Shown: piece by piece, positions 46,966 to 56,138 of the stretch
Layout: each line of letters opens with the position of its first letter
Numbering within the stretch: position 1 is the stretch's first letter
Assembly: GCA_965262705.1 (NCBI GenBank)
Contig: OZ253556.1
Location: 62,001-126,000 of the forward strand
Reading direction: 5' to 3'
Length of the DNA stretch: 64,000 nt
From: UJ101 sp965262705
GTDB lineage: Bacteria > Bacteroidota > Bacteroidia > Flavobacteriales > UJ101
Program-made: the position numbers and the translations under genes
The notes under the pieces: model-generated
The model's database searches: none
What the model was told of the DNA's origin: nothing
What the model saw: the letters and a program-made list of their open reading frames with translations, nothing else

Positions 46966-47610
46966 TCATTTAAATTTATACCCTATTCCTAATTGAATGA
47001 ACCTATTTTTATAATCTCCTTCTACTGTTACACCACCTGATGGAATATAAACAAAATCAAGATCAATATTTCTCATGTTAAGTAATCCAAAATTATATCT
47101 ACCTTCAATAAAAAAACCCATTAGGTAAATTGTATTCTGCACCCATTATTAAGCCTAAATCAAAAAAATTAAACTCTTTTCGAATGTTATAATAGCCTTC
47201 AGAATCATCATCGTCATTTTCATTTACATCGAGTGTAAATCCAAAATACGACCCGCCAGATAAATAAAAATTATCAAAAATCATGTATTTACCTACAACA
47301 GGCACTAAAAGTTGAGAGAATTTAATTTTTGTTTTCACACTATTTTGAGTATACTTAACACCATTTTGGGCATATAACATCTCTGCTTGTATTTTTGTTC
47401 TATCAAAGTTTCTTAAACTAAATTCTGCTAATCCTCCAATATAGAAAGAAGTTCTTAATTTAGTATCAAGATTAACATTAGTAACGCTAGAAGCGATTCC
47501 TCCTATGTTAGCGCTTGCAAGGGATAGCCCGCCTTTTATTCCAAATCTTGCCTGGGAATTTACATATAATCCACTAAAAGATAATACGGCTAATAAAAAA
47601 AAATTTTCAT
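46966..47610 (-). pseudogene. Outer-membrane beta-barrel protein with two homopolymer frameshifts
   Basis: The ATG at 47608-47610 is followed by a run of nine T; ten would give a signal peptide MKIFFLLAVLSFSGLYVNSQ continuing into RFGIKGGLSLASANIGG and the barrel frame (visible open part 47105-47380). A second run of seven T at 47110-47116 leads to a stop; six T would continue GFFIEGRYNFGLLNMRNIDL to a natural TGA at 46966-46968 after LGIGYKFK. The repaired protein is about 214 residues, PorT/OmpW-like. Either a decayed gene, a phase-variable gene, or two sequencing errors in homopolymers. Confidence 0.75.
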
Positions 47611-47823
47611 CGTTTTTAATTTTTAAATCCTAAAATAGGACTTTCAAAGCTATTTTATGTTAAGCTAATATTATCTTTTTGTTAAAGTAAATGTTAAATT
47701 TTTGCCACGCTGTTCAGTAAAAATTTAGCGAGGGCTAAATAAATCAAAATGTTACTTTTTAAATATCCATTTTAAGCTATAATGATAAAAATAACCAGTC
47801 TAACATCTTTAATAACATTCAAA

Positions 47824-48570
47824 TTAAGCCATTGATTCGATGATTTCTTCTGTCATTTCCATATTGTGATATACATTTTGCACATCGTCTTCATTCTCAT
47901 ATTTTGCTAACATTTTTAAGATGGGTTTTGCCTGTTCGACAGTTAGCTTTACTGTAGTGGTTGGAAAGCGTTTTAGGCCTGAAGATTTCACCGAGATTTT
48001 TAATCGGTCTAAGGTCTGCGTCATTTTTCCAAAATCTTCATATTCAGTAGTAATAATAAGCATTTGGTCTATTTCTTCTATTTCCTCTGCCCCCTTGTCA
48101 ATTAATTCAAGCTCCAGTTCATCAAATTTTTTTAGTTTTATCTGAGCGGTTTCAATTTCAAAAACGCCCTTTCTTTCAAAGACAAAACTCAATGACCCTG
48201 AGAGCCCCAAACTGCCTTTATATTTATTGAAGATCGCCCGAACATTAGCGACAGTTCTATTGGGATTATCAGTTGCGGTCTCTATTAAAATAGCTACTCC
48301 ATCAGGGCCGTATCCTTCATACACCACTTCCTGATAATTTTTTGCATCGGCTCCTAATCCTTTTTTTATTGCGCGTTCAACATTATCTTTGGGCATATTT
48401 ACTCCTTTTGCATTCTGTATTGCGCGTCTAAGTGTTAAGTTATTATCAAGATCAGCCCCACCGGCTTTTACTGCCATAGTAATTTCACGCCCGATTTTTG
48501 TAAATGCCTTTGACATCTTTGACCAACGGGCCATCTTGGTTGCTTTTCTATATTCAAATGCTCTTCCCAT
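47824..48570 (-). CDS. YebC/PmpR-family protein
   Basis: 248 residues. MGRAFEYRKATKMARWSKMSK, then KAGGADLDNNLTLRRAIQNAK and EVVYEGYGPDGVAILIE, all characteristic. Proposed roles are transcriptional regulation and, in recent work, relief of ribosome stalling. Promoter elements TAnnTTTG lie at 48593-48600 and 48621-48628 (minus strand). Confidence 0.95.
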   Translation of the reverse strand: MGRAFEYRKATKMARWSKMSKAFTKIGREITMAVKAGGADLDNNLTLRRAIQNAKGVNMPKDNVERAIKKGLGADAKNYQEVVYEGYGPDGVAILIETATDNPNRTVANVRAIFNKYKGSLGLSGSLSFVFERKGVFEIETAQIKLKKFDELELELIDKGAEEIEEIDQMLIITTEYEDFGKMTQTLDRLKISVKSSGLKRFPTTTVKLTVEQAKPILKMLAKYENEDDVQNVYHNMEMTEEIIESMA

Positions 48571-48592
48571 GCTCTTGCAGTAGTATTTTGAA

Positions 48593-48623
48593 CAAAATTA
48601 CAGATTTACCTCTCAGGTTGCAA
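48593..48623 (-). promoter_or_regulatory. Promoter of yebC (-33 and -7)
   Basis: Minus strand TTG (48623-48621), a 20-bp spacer, TAATTTTG (48600-48593); start codon 22 bp downstream. A second TAATTTTG occurs at 48628-48621. Confidence 0.6.
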
Positions 48624-48675
48624 AATTACAGAAAGAAAAAAACTAAAAAGTTATCCTGATACCTATAAAAAAGAA

Positions 48676-48731
48676 GAGACCTTTGTAAAAAGCACTTTAG
48701 CAACTGCAAGTCAACGCTAGCTAAAGGTCTC
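48676..48731. mobile_element. Short GAGACC-family repeat, intact 56-bp type copy
   Basis: GAGACCTTTGTAAAAAGCAC, then TTTAGCAACTGCAAGTCAAC, GCTAGCTAAAGGTCTC. Ends GAGACCTTT / AAAGGTCTC form a 9-bp terminal inverted repeat. This is the cleanest example of the short form. Confidence 0.85.
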
Positions 48732-48784
48732 CCTAAGTGTATTTTTTAATAAATGATGAAAAAATAATAATATCCACTATTTAT

Positions 48785-48949
48785 GAGACCGTTGTAAAAA
48801 GCACGCTAACAAAAAAATGCAACGCCCGAGGAAAATTAAACACCGGAGCAACCTTTTGGGTGTGGAGGATTTTAATTTTTTGAGAAGGAAGCAGTTTGAA
48901 GTTAGATGCTTTCTTTTTCATACTTTTTTATGTGTTCTGCAACGGTCTC
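48785..48949 (-). mobile_element. GAGACC-family MITE-like repeat, full length, ATTTAT duplication
   Basis: 165 bp, reverse; GAGACCGTTGTAAAAAGCAC to TGTTCTGCAACGGTCTC, no extra modules. Flanked by the direct repeat ATTTAT (48779-48784 and 48950-48955). The best reference copy of the long form. Confidence 0.95.
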
Positions 48950-48988
48950 ATTTATTTTAATCCGTTAAACAAGGGTAAACAAGTGATT

Positions 48989-49687
48989 TTAAAAAACAGG
49001 CATAACTAACTTCCATAAATGCTGATAAGGTAAAGGAGCGACAAGGCTTACTTCTTCTTTTTTCACCGGGTGAATAAACTTTACTTCTCTTGCATGCAAA
49101 CAGATACTCCCTTTAGGGTTGCTTCTTGGATAATGGTATTTTAAATCTCCTACAACAGGGCATCCCATAGCGGATAATTGGCAGCGAATTTGATGATGGC
49201 GTCCTGTTTCCAAGCGAATTTCCAGCAACAAATATTTATTTAATTGTTTTATAATTCGGTAATGCAAAATAGCCTGCTTGGCTCCTTGAGACTTAGCAGT
49301 GGTTACGTAAGACTTATTTTGTTTTTCATTTTTTCTTAGATATTGAATCAAAGTACCTTGTGAGGCTATGGATTTTTTTTGCGTTATCGCCCAGTATGTT
49401 TTTTTTATTTCCTGATTTTGAAACATTTGGTTCAAGCGAGAAAGTGCTTTGCTCGTTCTGGCAAAAATAACGATTCCGCTGGTAGGCCGGTCTAATCGAT
49501 GAACAACCCCGAGGAAAACATTTCCTTCTTTTTTATATTTGATTTTGAGGTATTCTTTTACTAATTCAACCAGGGGTTTATCGGCTGTTTTATCTCCTTG
49601 GACAAGGTCTGATGCTCTTTTGTTAATAACGATTAAATGATTATCTTCATAGAGAATTAAAAGGTTTTGTAGTGTAGAATGTTGCAT
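48989..49687 (-). CDS. RluA-family pseudouridine synthase
   Basis: 232 residues, catalytic motif GVVHRLDRPTSGIVIFART with the active Asp, and the C-terminal ETGRHHQIRCQLSAMGCPVVGD. Converts uridine to pseudouridine in rRNA or tRNA; target unknown. No S4 domain. Confidence 0.93.
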   Translation of the reverse strand: MQHSTLQNLLILYEDNHLIVINKRASDLVQGDKTADKPLVELVKEYLKIKYKKEGNVFLGVVHRLDRPTSGIVIFARTSKALSRLNQMFQNQEIKKTYWAITQKKSIASQGTLIQYLRKNEKQNKSYVTTAKSQGAKQAILHYRIIKQLNKYLLLEIRLETGRHHQIRCQLSAMGCPVVGDLKYHYPRSNPKGSICLHAREVKFIHPVKKEEVSLVAPLPYQHLWKLVMPVF

Positions 49688-49713
49688 ATATATTTAATTT
49701 GATTTTACTCTTT

Positions 49714-49767
49714 GAGACCTTTAGCTTCGCTGACTTGCAGTTCAGTTATATATTTTAAAAAGATCTC
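49714..49767 (+). mobile_element. Short GAGACC-family repeat
   Basis: GAGACCTTTAGCTTCGCTGAC, TTGCAGTTCAGTT, AAAAAGATCTCT. It lies about 30 bp upstream of the pseudouridine synthase start. Confidence 0.65.
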
Positions 49768-49845
49768 TTAAGGAGAAAGTAAAAATAAACCTTTGTATTT
49801 TTTCATAGAAAAATTGTTTGTTTGTTAAGGATAATTAAAAATGAC

Positions 49846-49885
49846 CCCTTCTAATGCGATACTATATAAACATCTATTAGAAGGG
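49846..49885 (-). terminator. Terminator after the GG-leader peptide gene
   Basis: Stem CCCTTCTAAT / ATTAGAAGGG with a ~20-nt loop, followed on the minus strand by a T-rich tail (GTCATTTTTAATT). 7 bp beyond the peptide stop codon. Confidence 0.75.
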
Positions 49886-49891
49886 AATCAT

Positions 49892-50116
49892 TTAATACTT
49901 AAGGATGATTGAATCACTAGACCCACTAGAACTTTGTTGACTGCTACAAGTAGCACCGCAATTAAGATTAGTGCAACTGTTAATAACGGTTGGGGGTTCG
50001 TTCCATTCTTCCAAAGAAAAGCTGGCAAACCCTCCTTTCAATTGTCCTTTCTCGTCCTCTTGTAAAGCCTTTGTCTGCTTTACCAATTCCTGAAAATTTT
50101 TACTTGAATGTAACAT
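49892..50116 (-). CDS. Putative double-glycine leader peptide (RiPP or bacteriocin-like precursor)
   Basis: 74 residues. The first ~30 form a helical charged leader (FQELVKQTKALQEDEKGQLK) ending KGGF, a Gly-Gly cleavage-type site. The remaining ~45 residues are different: FASFSLEEWNEPPTVINSC, then CTNLNCGATCSS and a Ser-rich tail. Three cysteines in CTNLNCGATC could form bonds or be modified. It lies 121 bp after the outer-membrane receptor gene on the same strand and is followed by a good terminator. No modifying enzyme or C39 exporter is in the window, so the role (bacteriocin, signal) is inference. Confidence 0.55.
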   Translation of the reverse strand: MLHSSKNFQELVKQTKALQEDEKGQLKGGFASFSLEEWNEPPTVINSCTNLNCGATCSSQQSSSGSSDSIILKY

Positions 50117-50237
50117 AATTTAAAATATTTAATTAAAATACTGCGAACCGCGCAGCCGGTTTCGGCACTATGCCTATTTTAACTTCTTTTGTTTTTGCAT
50201 TGCGCACTACAAAATCATTAGAAGATAACGTCTTTTT

Positions 50238-52613
50238 TTAATTTGCTCTCCTTCTTTCCTCCTGGTTTCCTCCTTGATGTTCTTTTACTTTTATTTTGTT
50301 ATTCCCCAAGCGATACGTTAAACCTATTCTTATATATTGAGGGTCATTATTTATAGTAAACTCATTTTGAATATCGTTGATAAAAACCTTCGCGCGAATG
50401 ATATTTGATCTAAAAATGTCACTCACTTTCAAACTGCCTTGCAATTTATCTTTCAGTAGGGCAACTTTAACCCCTAGATCTAAACTATAAACTTCAGAAA
50501 TTTGATTTGTAACACTTCTTCGTGGAGAATAATACCAAAAATTCATTTCTGCCTTTAAGGTTTTCTTCCGATTTAAGGTAAACGTATGGTCGGTTGAGAT
50601 ATAAAAAGCGGTACCGTTTTGTACGCGTGCTTTAAAATCTATATTCTTATCTAATTTAGACTTACTGTAATAAAGATACATCTGATTTCGGCTTTGCCAC
50701 CAGGCAAAAGGACTTACAGTATAACTTTCCTGCCAACCATAGGTATAATATGTATAAAAGTTCTTTCTTGTGTAAGCTTTTTTATTGTTTTTTGGGTTTA
50801 CCAACTGTACCTGTCCAAAACCATCTGATGTAACGCTTAGGTACAAGGTTGAAATTAACTTGTTTTTATAGGTATGCGCCAACTCTATATTATCGGTAAA
50901 GGAAGGCCGTTGAAAGGGATTGCCTTCAGCGTAACTATCAATACCAAAATAAAACCGGGCAGGGTCTAATTCCCAAAAAGCCGGGCGTTTTATCCGACGG
51001 CTGTAATTCAGATTTATGCTGTGGTTTTCGGATGCCTTATATAGTACATAAGCTGTAGGAAAAAATTTAGTATAATCCTTTTTAAAGGGTTCTCCTTTTT
51101 TTGGAATGCCTTTGGTTTGCGTACGCTCTATGCGCAGACCAAGTTTCGTCTCCCACTTTTTACCCAAAGTTTTGGCAAGATCAGCATAAACCGCCTGTAC
51201 ATTTTCTCTATAGTCAAACTTATTGCTTTGCAAAGAGTCTAATACGCGAGTACCCGTAGTTTGGTCAAAATAATTGACTGCATTATTCGTCTCGGTAAAA
51301 ACTGCCTTAGCACCATAACTTAATTTTGCCCATTTTATGGGATAGCTTACATCCACTTTCGCACTGTAGTTATCAATTTGCTGGAGTCCGCTGTTAAATA
51401 TGGATTGTTTACTGTCATCAGGAAAAATAGTCGAATTAATAAAGGTTTGATCTGCTGTTTTCCTATACGTAAAATAGTCTATATCTGCTGAAAGTTTTTT
51501 CCCCAGCGTATCTAACTGTTGTATATAATGGGCATTTAAGGCATGGTCAATGGTTTTTATTTTATCATCCCCTAAGAAAAGGGCTTGAGATTTTAGGCTA
51601 TTATCTAAATTGAAAATATTATTCATATTATGATTCTTTTGATCTGGATAACCATTTAATCCACGATATTGAAACCCAAGAGAGGCAGTTTTCGATACTT
51701 CGTAATCTAACCCCAATCTTTTAGAAAAATAACTCCTTCCTTCTTTCCTATCACGGTGTGATTTCAACATCCTATCCGGATAATAAATCGTTCCGTTGTC
51801 TATTATCTTCCAGTTTCCCTTGCCTCCTCTTACGCTTGCCGATAGACTTAATTTATTCTTTCTATAGTTAAAAGTATTGCCTAAACCCAAAATGTGGTAA
51901 TTCCCTTGTCTATAGTTCGAGTTTATCGTATTGCTCCAACTGTTTTTCTTTGTCTTCTTCAATATAATATTGATCAGCCCGCTGTTGCCCTCTGCTTCAT
52001 ACTTTGCCGGCGGCGTGGTAATGACTTCTATACTTTTTATATCCTCTGCCGAGAGCGACTGCAGGTAATTCATTAAATCCTCACCAGAGAGATAAACGAT
52101 ACGGTCATCAATCATCACCTTTAACTCACTCTTTCCTATCATGGTGATTTTATCGTTCTCCACTCGCAAGCCCGGCGTTACCTTTAGCGCTTCTAAAGCA
52201 TCGCCGCCGCTGGCAGATACCGAGTTTTCTACATTAAAAACCAACCGGTCTATTTTTCTTTCAATTAAAGGTTTTTTCCCGGTAACCGTTACCTCTCCAA
52301 TTTGATTTGCGATGTTTACCTTAAGCGTACCTATATTTATATTTCCTACTACGGACATATTCTTTTTCAATAGGGTTTGCCCAAGATAGTCCACTGAAAG
52401 CAGATAAGCCCCCTTGGGAATAGAAAGAGAAAAATTACCCATTTTATCGGTTAAAGCAGTAGTCATTTTTGTAGAATCGTTTACATTTTTTATAGCAACT
52501 TCGGCGTATTCTATCGGTTGTTCTTGTTTATCAACGAACTTACCCTTTAGCGTAAACTGTGCCTTTGCCGGATTATATAATAGAAAAAATAACATGACTA
52601 TAAGAATTTTCAA
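50238..52613 (-). CDS. Outer-membrane beta-barrel protein, TonB-dependent-receptor-like
   Basis: 791 residues. Signal peptide (LFFLLYNPAKAQ), carboxypeptidase-regulatory-like domain (TLKGKFVDKQEQPIEYAEVA), plug with ALEALKVTPGLRVENDKITM and KYEAEGNSGLINIILKK, and a large barrel. This is the OMP_b-brl_3-type family of Bacteroidota; the substrate is unknown. It precedes the small GG peptide gene, suggesting a possible export, uptake or immunity role for the peptide. Confidence 0.87.
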   Translation of the reverse strand: MKILIVMLFFLLYNPAKAQFTLKGKFVDKQEQPIEYAEVAIKNVNDSTKMTTALTDKMGNFSLSIPKGAYLLSVDYLGQTLLKKNMSVVGNINIGTLKVNIANQIGEVTVTGKKPLIERKIDRLVFNVENSVSASGGDALEALKVTPGLRVENDKITMIGKSELKVMIDDRIVYLSGEDLMNYLQSLSAEDIKSIEVITTPPAKYEAEGNSGLINIILKKTKKNSWSNTINSNYRQGNYHILGLGNTFNYRKNKLSLSASVRGGKGNWKIIDNGTIYYPDRMLKSHRDRKEGRSYFSKRLGLDYEVSKTASLGFQYRGLNGYPDQKNHNMNNIFNLDNSLKSQALFLGDDKIKTIDHALNAHYIQQLDTLGKKLSADIDYFTYRKTADQTFINSTIFPDDSKQSIFNSGLQQIDNYSAKVDVSYPIKWAKLSYGAKAVFTETNNAVNYFDQTTGTRVLDSLQSNKFDYRENVQAVYADLAKTLGKKWETKLGLRIERTQTKGIPKKGEPFKKDYTKFFPTAYVLYKASENHSINLNYSRRIKRPAFWELDPARFYFGIDSYAEGNPFQRPSFTDNIELAHTYKNKLISTLYLSVTSDGFGQVQLVNPKNNKKAYTRKNFYTYYTYGWQESYTVSPFAWWQSRNQMYLYYSKSKLDKNIDFKARVQNGTAFYISTDHTFTLNRKKTLKAEMNFWYYSPRRSVTNQISEVYSLDLGVKVALLKDKLQGSLKVSDIFRSNIIRAKVFINDIQNEFTINNDPQYIRIGLTYRLGNNKIKVKEHQGGNQEERRRAN

Positions 52614-52998
52614 GACAAATAATTTTTACATTACAATATAATACTTTTGCGCAACAATATAATGCTTGTTAGAAGTTAATCCAAATAGTACAATCAGCCT
52701 AACTATCTGCTAAACAATAGTTTTATTATTTTTTTAATTTAAAATTAACTTAATTTTATTAAATTCATACTCTATTTAATTTAATTTTCGGAAAAATAGA
52801 GTATGAATTTTGTTGATAACTTATTAGTAACTTTTTTTGTTATTTATAAAATTCTTTTTGTTCTGCTTTTATCCTACTTATATATTTGAGTTCATACTAG
52901 ACCTTTGCAGTTGCTAGAATACTTTTGGTAAAACGCTCAAATCTTTAAATACTAACAATATAAGTACTTCAGCTTGTGTTGATTTGTAGTTGCAGAAT
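52614..52998. other. Upstream region of the receptor gene, with a 17-bp perfect inverted repeat
   Basis: No gene. AAATTCATACTCTATTT at 52761-52777 is exactly complementary to AAATAGAGTATGAATTT at 52794-52810 (16-nt loop). A smaller stem AACTAT/ATAGTT with a T tail lies at 52701-52725. The hairpin may be an operator, an RNA structure, or a terminator. Confidence 0.7.
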
Positions 52999-53163
52999 GA
53001 GACCGTTGCACAAAGCACTTTAGCAAAAAAATGGAACATCCGATAAAAATTAAACGCTGTAGCAACCTTTTGGGTGTGGAGCATTTTAATTTTTTGAGAA
53101 GGAAGCAGTTTGAAGCTAAATGCTTTCTTTTTCATACTTTTTTATGTGTTCTGCAAAGGTCTC
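52999..53163 (-). mobile_element. GAGACC-family MITE-like repeat, full length, AGAAT duplication
   Basis: 165 bp, reverse; GAGACCGTTGCACAAAGCAC to TGTTCTGCAAAGGTCTC. Flanked by AGAAT at 52994-52998 and 53164-53168. Confidence 0.95.
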
Positions 53164-53179
53164 AGAATATAAAATATCC

Positions 53180-53295
53180 ACATATTAAAGTATTTAGCTT
53201 CAAACTACTTCCTTACTTCGGCAAGAGGTCACTGAGCCTAGTCGAAGTACTCAATACAAGCATTTTTTTGCTGAAGTGCTTTGTGCAATGGTCTC
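53180..53295 (+). mobile_element. Partial GAGACC-family repeat
   Basis: Core TTTAGCTTCAAACTACTTCC, a CTTACTTCGGCAAGAGGTC / CCTAGTCGAAGTACTC module, then AATACAAGC and GTGCTTTGTGCAATGGTCTC. Left end missing. Confidence 0.75.
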
Positions 53296-53333
53296 CATTT
53301 TGTAATACTCGGTACATTTTTTGGTGCCGGGCT

Positions 53334-54518
53334 TCAAAAGAAGTTACTGTTTAAAAATAATTTTCTAAGACTATCAGTTTCTTTAAAAATGTGAGATAGA
53401 ATGCGTTCATCTGTTTCTTTAAAAACAATATTTCGGCGTAGCATTACTTTTTTTGCTACTTCGCAGGCTTTGGATAATCGGTATTCTTTTGTAATGCCCC
53501 AAGTAAAAGAGGGAATCATATTTTTAGAAAAGACCGGCTCAAATATATTGGCACAAACCCCTACAACTGTCCCCGTATTGAATTGCGTATTAATTGCTGA
53601 TTTGGAATGATCGCCCATGATTAATCCGCAAAACTGCAATTCAGAATTTTCAAAAGTGCTCGTTGCATAATTCCATAATCGAACCTGTCCATAACTATTT
53701 TTTAAGTTTGAGTTATTGGTGCCCGCACCTAAGTTGCACCACTGACCGAGAACAGAATTTCCAAGAAACCCTTCATGCACCTTACTTGAATAGCCCGTTA
53801 TAATCGAGTTACTAATTTCACCGCTTACTTTACTACCGGGACCAATGGTAGTGGCTCCATAAATACGCGTGCCCATTCTTAAAACTGCCTTGTCGCACAA
53901 GGCAAGTCCGCCTCGAATCATGCATCCTTCTTGTGCAACCGCATTTTGACCGATATAAACCGGCCCTTCAGAGGCATTCAGCGTACAAAATTCAACCGTG
54001 GCTCCTTTTTCTAAAAAAATATTTTGAGGGGAAATTACCCGGTTCGTTTCAGAAATAGAGGAAGATTTCCGATGGCGGGTCAACAAACTAAAATCATCTT
54101 TCAGTGCGATGGAATTATACTGAAACAGGTGATAGGGACGTACGACATGCAATAAATCTTGTTGATAATCAACTGTATTGAACAAGGAAATATCAAAAGA
54201 AAGCGTTTTACCGGTATGAGCAGCGATAAGATTTTTTCTTGAGATGATTGCTTGCCCGGGGCTTAGTGTTTTAATTTGTTGTACTAATGTTTTTGTAGGC
54301 AGATACGCCGGATTGATCAGTATATTTTTTTCTGTTTTTGATATAGGGTATTTTTTTGAAAGATATTTCTGTGTTAAGTAGGAACATTTAACTCCTAAGT
54401 ATTTGTCCCATTTTTCTTTGAGCGTTAAGATGCCCAGCCGCAGTTCACCAACAGGTCTTGTGAAAGTAAGCGGCAGTAAGTGAGTGCGCTCTGGTCCGTC
54501 AAATAATAAATAGTTCAT
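53334..54518 (-). CDS. GlmU-family putative sugar nucleotidyltransferase
   Basis: 394 residues. N-terminal LLFDGPERTHLLPLTFTRPV marks the Bacteroidota GlmU-like group; the catalytic pyrophosphorylase signature is degenerate. The second half has left-handed beta-helix repeats (AVAQEGCMIRGGLALCDKAV, GTRIYGATTIGPGSKVSGEI) as in acyltransferases. Exact reaction unknown. In related genomes it usually sits next to type B L31; here about 4.5 kb of accessory DNA separates the two. Confidence 0.83.
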   Translation of the reverse strand: MNYLLFDGPERTHLLPLTFTRPVGELRLGILTLKEKWDKYLGVKCSYLTQKYLSKKYPISKTEKNILINPAYLPTKTLVQQIKTLSPGQAIISRKNLIAAHTGKTLSFDISLFNTVDYQQDLLHVVRPYHLFQYNSIALKDDFSLLTRHRKSSSISETNRVISPQNIFLEKGATVEFCTLNASEGPVYIGQNAVAQEGCMIRGGLALCDKAVLRMGTRIYGATTIGPGSKVSGEISNSIITGYSSKVHEGFLGNSVLGQWCNLGAGTNNSNLKNSYGQVRLWNYATSTFENSELQFCGLIMGDHSKSAINTQFNTGTVVGVCANIFEPVFSKNMIPSFTWGITKEYRLSKACEVAKKVMLRRNIVFKETDERILSHIFKETDSLRKLFLNSNFF

Positions 54519-54574
54519 TATAAAGAATAATGTTTCAAAAATAAAAAAAAAGTACTTTAAAAGAGCACACTTTT

Positions 54575-54648
54575 ACTTATAAAAAGGCTTTGTAAAATGA
54601 TAAAAAAGTATGAAAATGAAAGTATGATCCCTTTAGCTTACGGTCTCA
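54575..54648. mobile_element. Degenerate GAGACC-family repeat
   Basis: GGCTTTGTAAAATGATAAAA, AGTATGAAAATGAAAGTATG, CCCTTTAGCTTACGGTCTCA. The right end supplies the TGA stop of the Fic gene. Confidence 0.5.
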
Positions 54649-56028
54649 ATTCTTCTTTAATTCCTCTATTTTTGCCTCTATTAGCTGTTTATGCTCCCTA
54701 ATTTCACTGTTTACAAGTTGGTTTATTTCTTCTTCGCTTAACGGCTCTCCATAGGATTTTTTAATAGATACTTCGTTGGTATTTTTCACTTCATATCCGG
54801 TAGAATTGAAAATAAATTCTATTTTGGATGTATGGTTAAATTCTTTGAATCCTTTCCTCTTAAAAACTTTATAGTTAAAATATATTCTTATATCCTCAGT
54901 ATATTCAGAAATTTGCACTCGCTTGTCATCTACAAGTTGGTCATCTTTTGCTGATAATGTTGAATTATATATTGATACAAAATTTGGCGGAGAAATCAAT
55001 ATACCATTATCTGCCGTTACATAAAATTTTTCAAAAAGTTTTCCTTTTTCAATAAATTTTTTTCTTGCCCTTACAACACTATGATCATAAACCCATAGTA
55101 TATTCTCTTTGCTTTTTGAAACGTCAAGGGAGCTGCTTATGGTTTCTAACCTTTGTGCTAATAAACTGATTTCTTTGTCTATATCATCCGGTTCTTCAAT
55201 GCTTTCACCGCTGGCTGCTTTAATCATTAACTCCAATGAATGATTCAAATTATCGGCTATATATTGTATAAATGGTTCTAATGTGCCGGCATCGGCTTGC
55301 CTTAATGCGGCGAGGTAATTTTTCTTATCCTCTGTTTTGATGATTACCGGCGGATAGCCGAACTGCATGAGTATAAAATTCATAAGAATTCTTACCGTTC
55401 TCCCGTTGCCGTCGTCAAAAGGATGGATACGAATGAATTTGTAATGAAATTCAGCAGCGAGCAATATGGGGTTCACTTGCTTATCCGCTGCTTTTTCTCT
55501 ATACCACTGCATTAAATCGTGCATTAAGGCAGGTGTTTCCTCAGGGGATGCAAAATAGAAAATTTCTCCGGTTACGGTTTTTACATGGTTTGGAGTGGTT
55601 TTATACTTCCCAACTTCTACTTTTTTCTTAGTCGGCTGTCCGTCGGGAGTTATGGCATCTATTTCATAAGGTTCTTTTAGAATCAACTCATGTAATTGTC
55701 TTATAAAATTCTCTGTTAGAGGTCTTTTTTCTTTAACGACCTCCATTATCCACTGTATGGCTTCATTATGCCCCGTTATTTCAAGATGATCTTTTAGAGG
55801 TTTTCCCTGCGCCGTAATTCCAAATAAGAGGAGTGCCTTAGTTTCCCCGTAGGTCAACGTATTGCCCTCAATATGATTGGAATGATAATTCCAGTCTAAT
55901 CTAAACTTTTGCATGATTCTCTTTTCGTCTTCTTTTTTTAAAGGACGAAGCGCATCAAGCTCTTTTTTTAGCTGGATAATTTTTTCAATCTTTAACTTAA
56001 GCGTTAACATGTTCTTTGTTCTTTCCAT
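54646..56028 (-). CDS. Fic-family protein (AMP transferase type), class II
   Basis: 460 residues. Fic motif HPFDDGNGRTVR starting at His202, catalytic. The inhibitory helix motif (S/T)xxxE(G/N) is SNHIEG at 50-55, before the Fic core, hence class II and self-inhibited. A winged-helix-like C-terminal part follows. Such proteins adenylylate targets in toxin-antitoxin-like or signalling settings. The stop TGA is formed by the end (TGAGACC) of a repeat, so the C terminus may be shortened. Confidence 0.9.
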   Translation of the reverse strand: MERTKNMLTLKLKIEKIIQLKKELDALRPLKKEDEKRIMQKFRLDWNYHSNHIEGNTLTYGETKALLLFGITAQGKPLKDHLEITGHNEAIQWIMEVVKEKRPLTENFIRQLHELILKEPYEIDAITPDGQPTKKKVEVGKYKTTPNHVKTVTGEIFYFASPEETPALMHDLMQWYREKAADKQVNPILLAAEFHYKFIRIHPFDDGNGRTVRILMNFILMQFGYPPVIIKTEDKKNYLAALRQADAGTLEPFIQYIADNLNHSLELMIKAASGESIEEPDDIDKEISLLAQRLETISSSLDVSKSKENILWVYDHSVVRARKKFIEKGKLFEKFYVTADNGILISPPNFVSIYNSTLSAKDDQLVDDKRVQISEYTEDIRIYFNYKVFKRKGFKEFNHTSKIEFIFNSTGYEVKNTNEVSIKKSYGEPLSEEEINQLVNSEIREHKQLIEAKIEELKKN

Positions 56029-56138
56029 TGCACCTGGTGGTCTTTATTTATAAATCTGAAAAGAAATTGACCCATTTTGTTTTGTGAATCGTCAGGCAGG
56101 CATGCCTATAATTCTGCTATAAGCGAGGAGTTATTTCC

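Noticed and set aside
53031..53354. 107-codon ORF over two repeats
   Set aside because: Entirely repeat sequence; no family features.
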